A stretch of DNA of 64,000 nt from Prauserella aidingensis (GCF_024171865.1 NZ_JAMTCN010000001.1:124001-188000); one strand, 5' to 3'. Numbered from the stretch's first letter, positions 16,652 through 25,867 are shown. Program-made: numbers and translations. The notes: a model not told the origin generated them from the sequence alone.

Positions 16652-17777
16652 CCCGGCCGCCGCCGTGCTCGCCGACGAGTCCATCGGCGAGGCAGCGGGC
16701 GAGTGGGATGCCGCCGGTGTCGTACCGGACGACGTCGTCCGTACGTTCGCGTCGCGCGGCCTGCTGTGCGCGCAGGTACCCACGCGTTACGGCGGCCTCG
16801 GGATGTCGAGTCATGAGGGAGGCGAGTTCACCGCGTACGTCGGTTCGCGGTGCAGTTCGTTGCGCAGCATCATGACGTCACAGGGAATGGCGGCGTGGAC
16901 GATTCAGCGGACGGGTGATCGCAGGCAGCGCGCGGAGTTGCTGGGGCGGTTGACGAGTGGGGAGACCGCGGCCGTGGCCTTCAGCGAACGGAACGCGGGT
17001 AGCGACCTGTCGGCGATGGCGACCACGATCGAGCTTGACGGCGACACCGTGGTGGTGACCGGCGAAAAGGTGTGGATCACTGCCGCGACCTACGCCGATG
17101 TGATCGTCGTGTTCGGGCTGTTCGATGACGGTATGGGCGCGGTGGTCGTGCCTGCGACCGCCCCGGGGGTGTCCGTCGAGCGCATCGCCGAGCCGCTGGG
17201 TTGCGCGGCAGCGGGTCACGCCGTCGTCCGGCTCGACAGGGTTCGAGTCCCGGCGCGGGCTCTGCTCGGGGGAGGGGGGCAGGCACCCTCGCTGCTGACC
17301 GCGTACGCCCTGGCATCGGGGCGGATGTCGGTCGCCTGGGGCTGCGTGGGCATCCTCCGCGGCTGCCTCGCCGCCGTCAGCGACCACGTGCGGCAACGCG
17401 AACAGGGTGGTGCGGTGCTCGCCGAGCATCAGCTCGTGGCGCGTCACGTCGCGCGGTTGCACGTTGCGGAGCGGACGGCGACGCGGATGTGCGCGCACGC
17501 GAGCGAGTGCTGGGATGCGGGGTCGCCGGACGCCGTGTCGGCGACGGTACTGGCGAAGTATGTGAGCGCGCGGGGTGCGGCCGACGGGGCGTCGGACGCC
17601 GTTCAGCTTCTCGCGTCGGCCGGAGCAGGAAGCCACCATGTCGTGTCGCGTGCGTATCGCGACGCGAAGTTGATGGAGATCATCGAGGGCAGCAACGAGA
17701 TCTGTGAACTGTTGTTGGCCGAGCACGCGCTCGCGGGGTCGGCTCGACCGGCGGGAGCGACGGGAGTGAGCGTATGA
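16644..17777 (+). CDS. fkbI: Acyl-ACP dehydrogenase of methoxymalonyl-ACP synthesis (FkbI-like)
   Basis: Acyl-CoA dehydrogenase fold with FAD, 377 residues from the GTG at 16644, which has GAGG eight bases upstream; an in-frame ATG at 16632 (381 residues) lacks a Shine-Dalgarno sequence but is possible. Visible motifs are AFSERNAGSDLSAM and KVWITAATYADV in the middle domain and EIIEGSNEICELLLAEHAL near the C-terminus. Homologues oxidise the 3-carbon unit on the partner ACP to aminomalonyl or hydroxymalonyl forms; the fkbJ/fkbH neighbours select hydroxymalonyl. Its stop overlaps the next start (ATGA). Confidence 0.91.
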   Translation: MADPAAAVLADESIGEAAGEWDAAGVVPDDVVRTFASRGLLCAQVPTRYGGLGMSSHEGGEFTAYVGSRCSSLRSIMTSQGMAAWTIQRTGDRRQRAELLGRLTSGETAAVAFSERNAGSDLSAMATTIELDGDTVVVTGEKVWITAATYADVIVVFGLFDDGMGAVVVPATAPGVSVERIAEPLGCAAAGHAVVRLDRVRVPARALLGGGGQAPSLLTAYALASGRMSVAWGCVGILRGCLAAVSDHVRQREQGGAVLAEHQLVARHVARLHVAERTATRMCAHASECWDAGSPDAVSATVLAKYVSARGAADGASDAVQLLASAGAGSHHVVSRAYRDAKLMEIIEGSNEICELLLAEHALAGSARPAGATGVSV

Positions 17778-18838
17778 CGACGACGGTGAAGTGCCTGGTG
17801 TGGGATCTGGACAACACGCTGTGGCAGGGGACGCTCCTCGAAGATGACGAGGTGGTCCTCTCGGAGGAGATTCGTGCGGTGATCACCGAGCTCGACAGCA
17901 GGGGGATCCTACAGGCCGTGGCGAGCAAGAACGACCACGAGCACGCGTGGGGGCGGCTCGAGAAGCTCGGCGTGTCCGAGTACTTCGTGCTGGCCGAGAT
18001 CGGCTGGGGACCGAAGTCGGCATCGGTACGGACCATCGCGGAGCGGCTGAACTTCGCCGAGGGGGCCGTCGCGTTCATCGACGACCAGCCTGCGGAACGT
18101 GCGGAGGTCCGGTACCACCTGCCCGACGTGCGGTGTTTCGACGCTCCGGACGCGGCGCGCCTCACCGCGCTTCCCGAGTTCAGCCCCGCTCGGCGGACGA
18201 TCGATTCGGGCAGGCGCCGGGAGATGTACCAGGCGAACTTCCGGCGTGACGCCGAACGTGCCGAGTTCACCGGTCCCGACGAGGATTTCCTGCGTTCGCT
18301 CGACCTGGAACTGCAGATCCTCCGCGCCGGGGAGTCCGAACTGAGCCGGGTCGAGGAACTGACGGTGCGGACCAGTCAGATGAACGCGACCGGCGTGCCC
18401 TACTCCGACGAGACCTTGCGGGGATTCATCGCGGACCCCGGACACGAGGTGCTCGTCGCCACGCTGCAGGATCGCTTCGGCACCCACGGCGCGATCGGTG
18501 TGGCACTGCTGGAGACCGGGCAGGCGGCGTGGCGCCTGAAACTTCTGGCGACGTCATGCCGCGTCGTGTCGTTCGGGGTCGGCACGGTGATCCTCAACTG
18601 GTTGGCTGACCAGGCCGCGTCCGCGGCCGTCCACCTGCTCGCGGACTTCCGCCGCACCGACCGCAACCGGATGATGGAGATCGCTTATCGGTTCGCGGGG
18701 TTCGACGATGCCGACTGCGCTTGCCGTCGGGTGACCGGCGCCGCAGGCGGCGACGGTGTGGAGCTGCTGCACCTGGAGGCCGAGCGGCGGGAGCCACCCG
18801 ACACGATGCGTCTGCTCACCCCAGACCTGTCGGCGTGA
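17774..18838 (+). CDS. fkbH: HAD-type glyceryl-ACP synthase (FkbH-like)
   Basis: 354 residues. The HAD motif is at the N-terminus (VWDLDNTLWQG), followed by a second HAD signature FIDDQPAERAEV and a C-terminal region with the N-acyltransferase-like QMNATG. FkbH family enzymes take 1,3-bisphosphoglycerate, remove phosphate and load the glyceryl unit onto the pathway ACP, the first step to methoxymalonyl-ACP. The gene overlaps fkbI and has GGAGTGAG before its ATG. It is the last plus-strand gene of the biosynthetic operon. Confidence 0.93.
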   Translation: MTTTVKCLVWDLDNTLWQGTLLEDDEVVLSEEIRAVITELDSRGILQAVASKNDHEHAWGRLEKLGVSEYFVLAEIGWGPKSASVRTIAERLNFAEGAVAFIDDQPAERAEVRYHLPDVRCFDAPDAARLTALPEFSPARRTIDSGRRREMYQANFRRDAERAEFTGPDEDFLRSLDLELQILRAGESELSRVEELTVRTSQMNATGVPYSDETLRGFIADPGHEVLVATLQDRFGTHGAIGVALLETGQAAWRLKLLATSCRVVSFGVGTVILNWLADQAASAAVHLLADFRRTDRNRMMEIAYRFAGFDDADCACRRVTGAAGGDGVELLHLEAERREPPDTMRLLTPDLSA

Positions 18839-18850
18839 CCGGATCGCAGG

Positions 18851-19504
18851 CTAGCCCGCCTTGCGGGCGAGAGTGATGCCGTCGGCGACCGGCAGGACGC
18901 AGCTGTCGACCCGGTCGTCCCGGCGAACGCGTTCGTTGAGTTCGCGGACGGCCACCGTGTCGGCGTCCTGTGCGTCCGGATCGGCCACTCGCCCGAAGAA
19001 GAGCGTGTTGTCCACGACGATGAGGCCGCCCGGGCGAAGCAGAGTGACCGAGCGATCGTAATAGGCGGCGTAGTTGCGCTTGTCGGCGTCGATGAACACG
19101 ACGTCGACGCTGCCGGGCTCGAGTGTCTCCAACGTGCCGAGGGCGTCGCCGAGCCGCAGGTCGACGAGATGGTCGACGCCGGCCTTGCGCCAGAAATCCG
19201 CACCGATGTCGGTGACCTTCTTGCTGATGTCGCACGTGATCAGGCGACCGGACCGCGGCAGCGCACGCGCCATGGCCAGGGTGCTGTAGCCCGTGAAGGT
19301 GCCGAGTTCCAGCACCGTGGTCGCCCCGGTGAGCCGTACGAGGAACGCCAACAGTCGGGCCTCGCTCGGTGGCACCTGCATGGCGGTGCCGCCCGGGAGT
19401 TCCGCGGTCAGCTCGCGCAGTTCACGGAGAAGGTCGTCCTCGGCCTCCGAGATGTTCTCGATGTAGGCGAGTATTGCACTGTCCGCGGTGATCTGGGTGG
19501 CCAT
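18851..19504 (-). CDS. fkbG: SAM O-methyltransferase, FkbG-like (methoxymalonyl-ACP) or caffeoyl-CoA type
   Basis: 217 residues from the ATG at 19504; a GTG nine bases upstream is also in frame and neither has a clear Shine-Dalgarno. Class I methyltransferase of the caffeoyl-CoA O-methyltransferase family: [19 protein letters not shown] (SAM site), [26 protein letters not shown] (metal-binding Asp) and [11 protein letters not shown]. In FK520 and oxazolomycin clusters such an enzyme methylates hydroxymalonyl-ACP, the step missing from the plus-strand set. It is convergent to fkbH with a 12-base gap, so it has its own promoter somewhere in 19505-19755. The role is inferred from position and family. 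Confidence 0.85.
   Translation of the reverse strand: MATQITADSAILAYIENISEAEDDLLRELRELTAELPGGTAMQVPPSEARLLAFLVRLTGATTVLELGTFTGYSTLAMARALPRSGRLITCDISKKVTDIGADFWRKAGVDHLVDLRLGDALGTLETLEPGSVDVVFIDADKRNYAAYYDRSVTLLRPGGLIVVDNTLFFGRVADPDAQDADTVAVRELNERVRRDDRVDSCVLPVADGITLARKAG
18854..18868. terminator. Small hairpin between convergent fkbH and fkbG homologues
   Basis: Perfect six-base arms GCCCGC/GCGGGC with a three-base loop, lying directly at the 3' end of the minus-strand methyltransferase gene and 16 bases after the plus-strand stop. No T-run follows, so it could equally be a chance feature of the GC-rich coding end. Confidence 0.35.
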
Positions 19505-19588
19505 GCGGAGCACTCTAGTGCGTGTGCCCGCAGCGGACCAGACGTCGCTGTGTCTTAAGAGGACGGACCAGCAGGAATACCGCTGTAC

Positions 19589-19629
19589 GACCGCCGGAGT
19601 GTAACTGTTTCCCGCTACGGCCGGCGGTC
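19589..19629. other. Dyad in the spacer between fkbG and the catabolic island
   Basis: Nine-base arms GACCGCCGG and CCGGCGGTC with a 23-base loop, in the 250-base spacer 19505-19755 that holds the promoter of the fkbG homologue. The region has slightly more A/T than its surroundings. It could be a regulator site or part of a terminator for the upstream end; no gene was found here. It is a natural edge for the biosynthetic cluster. Confidence 0.35.
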
Positions 19630-19755
19630 CTACGTGCCGCGGACGTCCGAAATCAGTGCTTCGATGTCGATTCGATCGTGGCCTCCTGCGAGGATCTCAC
19701 GTGTGTCTCCCGGGCACGCGACGGAACGCGATCGGGACGCGCGCGACGAACTCCG

Positions 19756-20703
19756 CTAGGCGTCGGTGTCGCCTGCGGTCGTGTCCGGGGCCAGGACGAT
19801 GTCGAACCGGGCCTTCGTCCACGTGCGGTCGCCGAGGTCGCGGCCGTCCGGGGTGGGCGCGCCGGGTTCCTGCCTCTCGAACCGTTTCACCAGCGACTCC
19901 TTGACGCCGAACACCGAGTCGCCGATCTCCAGCTGCGGATCACCCTCGACGAAGATGTGCGTGACGAGGGTGCGCAGGTTCGGCGCGGTCACCATGAAAT
20001 GCAGGTGCGCCGCTCGGACCGGTGACCGTCCGGCGGCCTCGAGGAGTCGTCCGACCGGGCCGTCGTGCGGGATCGGATACGGCGTCGGCGTCAGGCACCA
20101 GAACCGGAAACTGCCGTCCGCCTCGGTGAACAGGTGCCCGCGGCCCGCGACCCGCCCGTCGTCGTACTGCACGTCGTAGAAACCGTCCTCGTCGGCCTCC
20201 CACACCTCGACGCGCGCACCCGGAACCGGCGTGCCGTCGGTGTCACGCACGGTTCCCTCCACCCAGCACGGCTCGCCGGGTGCGCCGCCCGCGATGTCAC
20301 CGCCGTTGCCGACCAGCGGCGCGTCGTCGACGAAGAACGGGCCGAACACGGTGGCCTCCGTGGCATCGCGGCAGGCCTCGTTGTTGACGGCGATCGTCTG
20401 CATCGACGCACCGAGCACATCGGACAGCAGGATGAACTCCTGGCGCTTGTCGTCGGTGATGTGTCCCGTGGCGGTCAGGAAGTCGATCGCCTGCTTCCAC
20501 TCGTGCTCGGTGAGGCGGACGTCGCGGACGAACGCGTGCAGGTGTCGGGTCAGCGACGCGAGCACCTCGCGCAGCCGATCGTCGCCCGCGCCTGCGAACG
20601 AGGCGACGACCTCCTCGGTCAACCGCTCCTCGATCCTGCGCTGCTCGTCCGGCACCCCGCGCCTGCCGGATGCCGCAGGCGACGAGTCCTCGGTCGTGGT
20701 CAT
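19756..20703 (-). CDS. Intradiol ring-cleavage dioxygenase, hydroxyquinol/catechol 1,2-dioxygenase family
   Basis: 315 residues. The N-terminal helical dimerisation part (~residues 20-120) and the Fe(III) domain are both present: [34 protein letters not shown], a Tyr in GFYDVQY, a Tyr in [12 protein letters not shown] and the His pair in RAAHLHFMV, matching the two-Tyr two-His iron site. The length and the [11 protein letters not shown] stretch favour hydroxyquinol 1,2-dioxygenases, which open 1,2,4-trihydroxybenzene to maleylacetate, over plain catechol enzymes. It lies 60 bases downstream of a phenol-hydroxylase-like gene on the same strand, so the two probably act in sequence. No maleylacetate reductase is in the window. 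Confidence 0.88.
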   Translation of the reverse strand: MTTTEDSSPAASGRRGVPDEQRRIEERLTEEVVASFAGAGDDRLREVLASLTRHLHAFVRDVRLTEHEWKQAIDFLTATGHITDDKRQEFILLSDVLGASMQTIAVNNEACRDATEATVFGPFFVDDAPLVGNGGDIAGGAPGEPCWVEGTVRDTDGTPVPGARVEVWEADEDGFYDVQYDDGRVAGRGHLFTEADGSFRFWCLTPTPYPIPHDGPVGRLLEAAGRSPVRAAHLHFMVTAPNLRTLVTHIFVEGDPQLEIGDSVFGVKESLVKRFERQEPGAPTPDGRDLGDRTWTKARFDIVLAPDTTAGDTDA

Positions 20704-20763
20704 ACGTCGGCTCCTTCTCGGTTCGGCCCGGTGTCGGTGCGTTCCACGGCGGCACCGGGCGGC

Positions 20764-22584
20764 TCAGGTGGTGGCCTGCGAGGCGGTGCGGTCGAGGATC
20801 CGGCTCAGCACGGCGACGAGCTCGCGCTCGGGGTCGTCGACGAGCCGGTGACTCCGCCAGGCGACGTGCTTGTCGGGTCGCACGAGCACCGCACCGTCCT
20901 CGGCCACGCCGCACAGCTCGGCCCAGTCGAAGTACAGGTCGGTCACCGCGCGGCCCGGCCCGATCACGACCGGCTCGACCGGTACCCCCAGGATCTCCGC
21001 GGCCTTGTGCGCGGCGGCGGCCCACGGCTCGCCCGTGACCCCGGTCAGCAGTGTGAACCCGTCGTAGCCGACGAGGTCGTGGGTGGACAGTTTCCGCTTC
21101 CCGTCACCGACCCACGCGTGTGGCAGGCGCACGCCAGGGTCGGTCGAGGGTTCGTAGTACAGCTCCGGATCACGCGCCGGCGCCCGCCGCGCTGTGCCGT
21201 CGCCGACGACGGCCGCCGACACCGCGGGGTCGTAGAACTGGCCGAGCTCCACGCCGTGTGCGTTGAACTCGTAGTTCTTCAGCGCCATCGCCTCGCGCAC
21301 GGCGGCGCGTTTCGCCGCACCCTCGGGGGTGTCGTCCTTGCGTTCCTCCAACCGCGCCCGCATCTGCTCCGCGTCGGCGGCGGTGTCGAGTCCGAGCGCG
21401 GAGAAGAGCGCACCGAACTCGCGGGCGGAGGTGTTGGCACGCACCACGATCTGCCGAGCCACGGGCGCCCGTTCGGCGGTGTACGTGTCGAGCAGGCCCG
21501 GACCGGCGCGGCCCTGCAGCACCGCCGCGATCTTCCACGCGAGGTTGTACGAGTCCTGGACCGACGTGTTGGAACCGAGCCCGTTGCTCGGCGGGTGCTT
21601 GTGGACCGCGTCGCCCGCGCAGAACACCCGGCCGCGCTGCAGGTTCGTGGCGTACTGCTCGTTGTTGCCCCACAGCGAGACGCCGGTGATCTCGACCTCC
21701 AGCTCCGGGTCGCCGACGAGCTCGCGCACGATCCGTACGGCGTCCTCGTCGGTCACGTCGGGCGGCCCCTGCTCGATGTCGTAGCCCCACACGATGAGCC
21801 ACTCGTTCCACGGGCGCACCATCCGCACGAGACCGGCGCCGATGCCGCCGACGTCGGCGCCGGGGCGGATCACCCAGTACAGCACCGAGGGGCGGTGGCC
21901 GCAGAGCTCCGAGAGGTCGGCCTTGAACGTGATGTTCATCGACCCCGCGATGTCCATGCGCCCCTCGTACGGCAGGTCGATGTCGGCGGCGACCTGCGAG
22001 CGCGCGCCGTCGGCGCCGATCAGGTAGCGCGCGCGAATCGTGTACTCGGTGCCGCTGAAGCGGTCGAGCACCCGGACGTGCACGCCCTCGTCGTCCTGCG
22101 TGTGGCCGAGGTACTCGGTGCTGAACCGCGTCTGCGTGCCACGCACGGTGGCGGCGCGCACCAGGGTCGGTTCGAGATAGGTCTGCGGGATGTCGCAGGG
22201 CAGCGACGGCGAGGCGAGTTCGTAGTCGGCGCGGCGCGCGGGATGGGTGCCCCAGGTGAGGATGCGGCCGATCTCCTCACCGGCGATCGCGGTGCAGAAG
22301 ACGGTGTCGCCCATCAGGTGGTGCGGTGTGGCATCCGCGAGGACGCGGTCCTCGATGCCCATGTCGCGGAAGATCTCCATGGTCCGCTGGTTGGTGATGT
22401 GGGCCCGCGGTGTGTTCGCCGTCCAGCGGTACTTGGTGATCATCGTGTTGCGGACCCCGAGCGTCGACAGGAACAGCGCCGCGGACGCGCCCGCGGGCCC
22501 CGAGCCGACGATCAGCACGTCGGTCTCGATCACGGCGGTGGTCGGCTGCGCGGTCTCGGAGAGTCCGTCGTCGAAAGTCACCAT
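20764..22584 (-). CDS. FAD-dependent aromatic hydroxylase (TfdB / phenol 2-monooxygenase-like)
   Basis: 606 residues, the size of TfdB-type phenol hydroxylases with the C-terminal thioredoxin-like domain. Motifs in order: DVLIVGSGPAGASAALFL for FAD (residues ~24-41), the DG motif YLIGADGARSQVA, and the GD motif VFCAGDAVHKHPPSNGLG. This group hydroxylates phenols or resorcinols ortho to the existing hydroxyl using NAD(P)H. With the intradiol dioxygenase next in the operon, a resorcinol or chlorophenol-type route through hydroxyquinol or catechol is likely. It is not adjacent enough to the PKS cluster to be a clear tailoring enzyme, and its partners are catabolic. Confidence 0.88.
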   Translation of the reverse strand: MVTFDDGLSETAQPTTAVIETDVLIVGSGPAGASAALFLSTLGVRNTMITKYRWTANTPRAHITNQRTMEIFRDMGIEDRVLADATPHHLMGDTVFCTAIAGEEIGRILTWGTHPARRADYELASPSLPCDIPQTYLEPTLVRAATVRGTQTRFSTEYLGHTQDDEGVHVRVLDRFSGTEYTIRARYLIGADGARSQVAADIDLPYEGRMDIAGSMNITFKADLSELCGHRPSVLYWVIRPGADVGGIGAGLVRMVRPWNEWLIVWGYDIEQGPPDVTDEDAVRIVRELVGDPELEVEITGVSLWGNNEQYATNLQRGRVFCAGDAVHKHPPSNGLGSNTSVQDSYNLAWKIAAVLQGRAGPGLLDTYTAERAPVARQIVVRANTSAREFGALFSALGLDTAADAEQMRARLEERKDDTPEGAAKRAAVREAMALKNYEFNAHGVELGQFYDPAVSAAVVGDGTARRAPARDPELYYEPSTDPGVRLPHAWVGDGKRKLSTHDLVGYDGFTLLTGVTGEPWAAAAHKAAEILGVPVEPVVIGPGRAVTDLYFDWAELCGVAEDGAVLVRPDKHVAWRSHRLVDDPERELVAVLSRILDRTASQATT

Positions 22585-22716
22585 GGGTCACTGGCCTCCG
22601 TCGTCGGCGCCCGGCCTCGTCGCCGGACCGTGGCCGACACGGTGCCACCGGCGGCGTGCGGGACGGTCCGTCTCGTGCGCGGATGGCGGAAACGAGCAAA
22701 AAGCCGGACGGGTGTG

Positions 22717-23643
22717 TCACCACGGACGGGCGTCGCGGCGGTCGCGGAGCGGTGTCGTGCCGAACCGCGCCCGATAACTACGGGAGAAGTACGCCTGCGA
22801 CCGGAACCCGTGGCGCGCGGCGACGTCGGCGAGCGTCTCCGTACGTGCGGCGGGGTCGGTGACGACCGCGCGTGCGGCGTCGAGGCGCGCGGCGAGGACG
22901 ACCTGTGGCACGCTGTGCCCGGTCTCGGCGAACACCCGGGACAGCTGGCGCTCCGACACGCCGACAGCGCGGGCGATCCGACCGGCGGACAGCTCCGGGT
23001 CGGCCAGGTGCCGGGTGATGAACGCCCGTGCCGCGGCGCGGTGACCGGCCGAGGCGGGCTGGTCACCCACGAGCGCCGGGAGCAACGCGAGCACGTCCGC
23101 CTCGAGCGCCGCCCGTTCGCCCGCACCGCGGAGCGCGGCGGCGACAAGCGAACCGAGGGCGTCGCCGTAGGGGGAGCCTGCGCCCACGAGCCGTGGCCGC
23201 GTGAGTTCCGAGCGGCCGGTCGTCTCGTGCAGCACGTTGCGGGGTGCCTTGACGACGAGCTCGGTGAGCCCTTGCGCGAACCCGCGGCGGAACGGCCGGT
23301 CGGCGTCGCACACGAGCGCCTGCCCCGGTGACACCAGTTCGCGGCCGTCGCGGTGGTGGAACCATCCTGCGCCCGCCACCGCGAGATAGACGACGACACC
23401 GTCGCCGGGACACGCCGCGATCCGCGCGGCGTCGCGGTCGACGACGTGCGGCGAACCGGTGACCCTGGCCAGTTGCAACCGGGGGAGCGTGAGGTTCAGT
23501 TCGGTCCCGACGAACGGCGTGTCACCCGGCGGGTGGGCGCGGAGCCCGAGGAGCGAACGCCGGTTGTGGTCCTCCCACGCGGCGAGCCTGCTGGATTCGG
23601 GCACGTCGCCGGTGTGGAAACGGGTCGGGCCGGACACGGTCAC
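22717..23643 (-). CDS. AraC-family transcriptional regulator (upstream of aromatic hydroxylase)
   Basis: 308 residues; GTG start with GGAGG seven bases before. The C-terminal third has two helix-turn-helix segments (GRIARAVGVSERQLSRVFAE and LADVAARHGFRSQAYFSRSY), the AraC/XylS signature. The N-terminal half is a cupin-like sensing region similar to the AraC-binding-like domain of NahR/XylS-type aromatic regulators. It is read in the same direction as the hydroxylase-dioxygenase genes, with a ~130-base gap that could hold their promoter, so it is a candidate activator for them. Confidence 0.88.
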   Translation of the reverse strand: MTVSGPTRFHTGDVPESSRLAAWEDHNRRSLLGLRAHPPGDTPFVGTELNLTLPRLQLARVTGSPHVVDRDAARIAACPGDGVVVYLAVAGAGWFHHRDGRELVSPGQALVCDADRPFRRGFAQGLTELVVKAPRNVLHETTGRSELTRPRLVGAGSPYGDALGSLVAAALRGAGERAALEADVLALLPALVGDQPASAGHRAAARAFITRHLADPELSAGRIARAVGVSERQLSRVFAETGHSVPQVVLAARLDAARAVVTDPAARTETLADVAARHGFRSQAYFSRSYRARFGTTPLRDRRDARPW

Positions 23644-23695
23644 GGGCGTCCTCCGTTCGCGGGCGGCCGGGCGGATCGGCGTGGGAAGTGGCCGT

Positions 23696-24682
23696 TCATT
23701 CGGGGCCGGCGGCGTCGGCCAGTGCGTTCCTGCGGAACTGCGCGGGGGTCAGACCGGTTTCGCGTTTGAAGACCTGCCCGAAGTGCGAGGGCCCGGTGAA
23801 GCCCCAGCGCGCGCCGATCGCCGACGCCGGCACCTGCGCGAGAGCCGGGTCGGCGAGGTCGAGCCGGCAGCGTTCGATGCGGCGCTGTCGGATGTACCGC
23901 GCGACCGTGGTTCCGGTTCGTTCGAAGAGCGCGTGCAGCGAACGAGGGGACAGGAAGTGGGCCGCCGCGATCCGCCCGGGGTCCAGGTCCGCGTCGGACA
24001 GGTGCGCGTCGATGTGGTCCAGGACGCGTTCGAGCTGCTCCTCGTCCCGCCTGTGCGGGGGCGCGTGGCTGCCGAGTTCGCCCAGCAACATGGTGCCGAC
24101 CAGGGTCATGAGCGAGTGCACGGTCGTGTGCCCGTGGACGCCGAGGGATTCGAGGTTGCGGTTGACACCCAGGATCGTGCTCCACACGGCGTCGTTGAGC
24201 CCGGGATCGCACGCCATCGGCCGTGCGGTGAGCTCGGCGAGGCGGTCGCCGTGGTGCGAGGCGACCGCCGTTTTCGGGAAGCGGATACACGTCGACCGGT
24301 AGTCCTCACCGACGGTGAGCACCGCGGGCCTGCTGGAGTCGTAGAGAGCGAACAGGCCGGGTTCCAGCGCGGCGGTCCGGTCGTCCTGCTCGATGCGGAT
24401 CCGCCCTTCCAGCTGCAGGGTGAGCACGTAGAACCCGGTGTCGTCCTCGCTGATCGTCCGGTGGTCGCGGTAGGCGGCGTGCGGGCCCGAGGTCATGTCG
24501 ATGAAGCTGACCCCGTGCAGGTACCGCTCGCGGACCGTGCCGGTGAACCGGTCGGGCCGGGCGCAGTCGAACTCGAACCGGAACACGCTGCGCCGGACGG
24601 CGTCCTTCCAGGACGGGAACGTGACCGGGCGGGGCGACGGCCCGGTCACGGCGAACTGCTCGGTCAGCGACGTAAGTGACAT
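23696..24682 (-). CDS. AraC-family transcriptional regulator (divergent from LinE-like operon)
   Basis: 328 residues from the ATG at 24682, chosen because GGAG lies nine bases upstream; longer in-frame starts at 24691 and 24754 lack a good ribosome site. C-terminal AraC helices: GRIAAAHFLSPRSLHALFE and IGARWGFTGPSHFGQVFKRE. The N-terminal domain (PSWKDAVRRSVFRFEFD, SGPHAAYRDHRT) is the AraC-binding-like type found with aromatic degradation genes. It is transcribed away from the ring-cleavage operon starting at 24914, so it probably controls that operon and itself from the 231-base gap. Confidence 0.9.
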   Translation of the reverse strand: MSLTSLTEQFAVTGPSPRPVTFPSWKDAVRRSVFRFEFDCARPDRFTGTVRERYLHGVSFIDMTSGPHAAYRDHRTISEDDTGFYVLTLQLEGRIRIEQDDRTAALEPGLFALYDSSRPAVLTVGEDYRSTCIRFPKTAVASHHGDRLAELTARPMACDPGLNDAVWSTILGVNRNLESLGVHGHTTVHSLMTLVGTMLLGELGSHAPPHRRDEEQLERVLDHIDAHLSDADLDPGRIAAAHFLSPRSLHALFERTGTTVARYIRQRRIERCRLDLADPALAQVPASAIGARWGFTGPSHFGQVFKRETGLTPAQFRRNALADAAGPE

Positions 24683-24875
24683 CGTTGTCATCTCCACAGC
24701 TGGCGACTGCACGTCGTTCCGGCCACAGTACCCAGCGGCCGTGCCGTGCACCATGGCCGAGCCGCGGGCGGCCGGTCCTCCGCAGGTGAGCGGTGGTGCG
24801 CGGGTTCGACATCGTCGTGCGCTCTGACGTCACACGCCGGCGGGCGGGCGTTCCTACAGTTCGCCTCAGCCGGAG

Positions 24876-24903
24876 TTCTCCGTGTGGATTTTCTCAGTGT
24901 GGA
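24876..24903 (+). repeat. Two 13-base direct repeats overlapping the ribosome site of the ring-cleavage gene
   Basis: TTCTCCGTGTGGA (24876-24888) and TTCTCAGTGTGGA (24891-24903) differ at one base and are spaced 15 bases start to start. The second one runs into the GGAGGAG ribosome site of the gene at 24914. Possible binding half-sites for the divergent AraC regulator, or a chance duplication. Confidence 0.45.
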
Positions 24904-24913
24904 GGAGCCATCG

Positions 24914-25867
24914 ATGACATACGTGACAGGGTCGCACCACGTGACGCTTTCCGTGGCCGACGCCCAGGAAGACGTCGATTTCCACGTCAAGGTCCTCGGG
25001 ATGCGTTTCATCAAGCGCACCGTGCTGTTCGACGGCTCGCTGCCCGTCTACCACCTGTACTACTCGAACGCCGCAGGCGATCCGTCGAGCGTGGTGACGA
25101 CGTTCCCGTGGGCGCAGGCCGGGTTCTACGGCAAGCGGGGCACCAACCAGGCGCGTGAGGTGCTGCTGTCGGTGCCGGACCACTCGCTGGACTTCTGGTA
25201 CGACCGGCTCACCGGCCACGACATCGAGGTGGCCAACGTCGAACGGTTCGGCAAGCGCAGGCTCGCGTTCCGCCACCCCTCGGGCATCGAGTACGTGTTC
25301 GTCGGCAACAGCGGCGACGAGCGGATCGGCCACCCCGGTTACGGCGTGCCGCAGGAACACGCGATCCACGGCATCCACGGCGTGGGCGTGCACATGGCCA
25401 CGCCCGACCGCATGGTCGAGTTCGCCGACGAGTCGTTCTTCGCCACCGGCGGGCTCGCCGAGGAGGGCTCCGTGCTCGGGATGCAGATCGGCGACGCCAA
25501 GCACGGCAACCACCTCGAGATCACGGTCAACCGCAGCGACGACCAGGGCACATGGGGGTACGGTGCCGGCACCTACCACCACTTCGCCTGGAACCTCGAC
25601 ACGCTCGACAACCAGGACGCGGTGAAGTTCGGCATCGAGGGCCGCGGCTACACCGACATCTCCGAACTCAAGGACCGCAAGTACTTCAAGAGCGTCTACG
25701 TCCGGACGCCGAGCGGCGCGCTGTTCGAGCTCGCGGTCACCCACACCGACGGCGGGTGGACCTGCGACGAGTCGCCGCACGAGCTGGGCAGCCGGTTCCA
25801 GCTGCCGGAACAGTTCGAACACCGCCGCGACGAGCTGCTCGGCAGGCTCGAACCGATCGACATCTGA
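24914..25867 (+). CDS. Extradiol ring-cleaving dioxygenase of the VOC fold (LinE / MhqO hydroquinone 1,2-dioxygenase type)
   Basis: 317 residues from the ATG at 24914, behind GGAGGAG; longer frames upstream have no ribosome site. Two vicinal-oxygen-chelate halves. Stretches typical of LinE and MhqO are GSHHVTLSVADAQEDVDF, LPVYHLYYSN, GFYGKRGTNQ, TYHHFAWNLDT, SVYVRTPSGALFELAV and TCDESPHELGS. Candidate metal ligands are the His of GSHH, the His of TYHH and the Glu of ALFEL. LinE family enzymes open (chloro)hydroquinones, para-diols rather than catechols. It heads a five-gene operon. Confidence 0.9.
   Translation: MTYVTGSHHVTLSVADAQEDVDFHVKVLGMRFIKRTVLFDGSLPVYHLYYSNAAGDPSSVVTTFPWAQAGFYGKRGTNQAREVLLSVPDHSLDFWYDRLTGHDIEVANVERFGKRRLAFRHPSGIEYVFVGNSGDERIGHPGYGVPQEHAIHGIHGVGVHMATPDRMVEFADESFFATGGLAEEGSVLGMQIGDAKHGNHLEITVNRSDDQGTWGYGAGTYHHFAWNLDTLDNQDAVKFGIEGRGYTDISELKDRKYFKSVYVRTPSGALFELAVTHTDGGWTCDESPHELGSRFQLPEQFEHRRDELLGRLEPIDI

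Noticed and set aside
20764-22584. TfdB-like hydroxylase as a polyketide tailoring enzyme
   Set aside because: It is paired with a ring-cleavage dioxygenase and AraC genes, and lies beyond the fkbG edge on the other strand, so catabolism is the better reading.
20065-23331. Very long plus-strand frame opposite the dioxygenase, hydroxylase and AraC genes
   Set aside because: Low-complexity Arg/Gly/Val-rich translation without domains; the minus strand has clear enzymes with conserved motifs.
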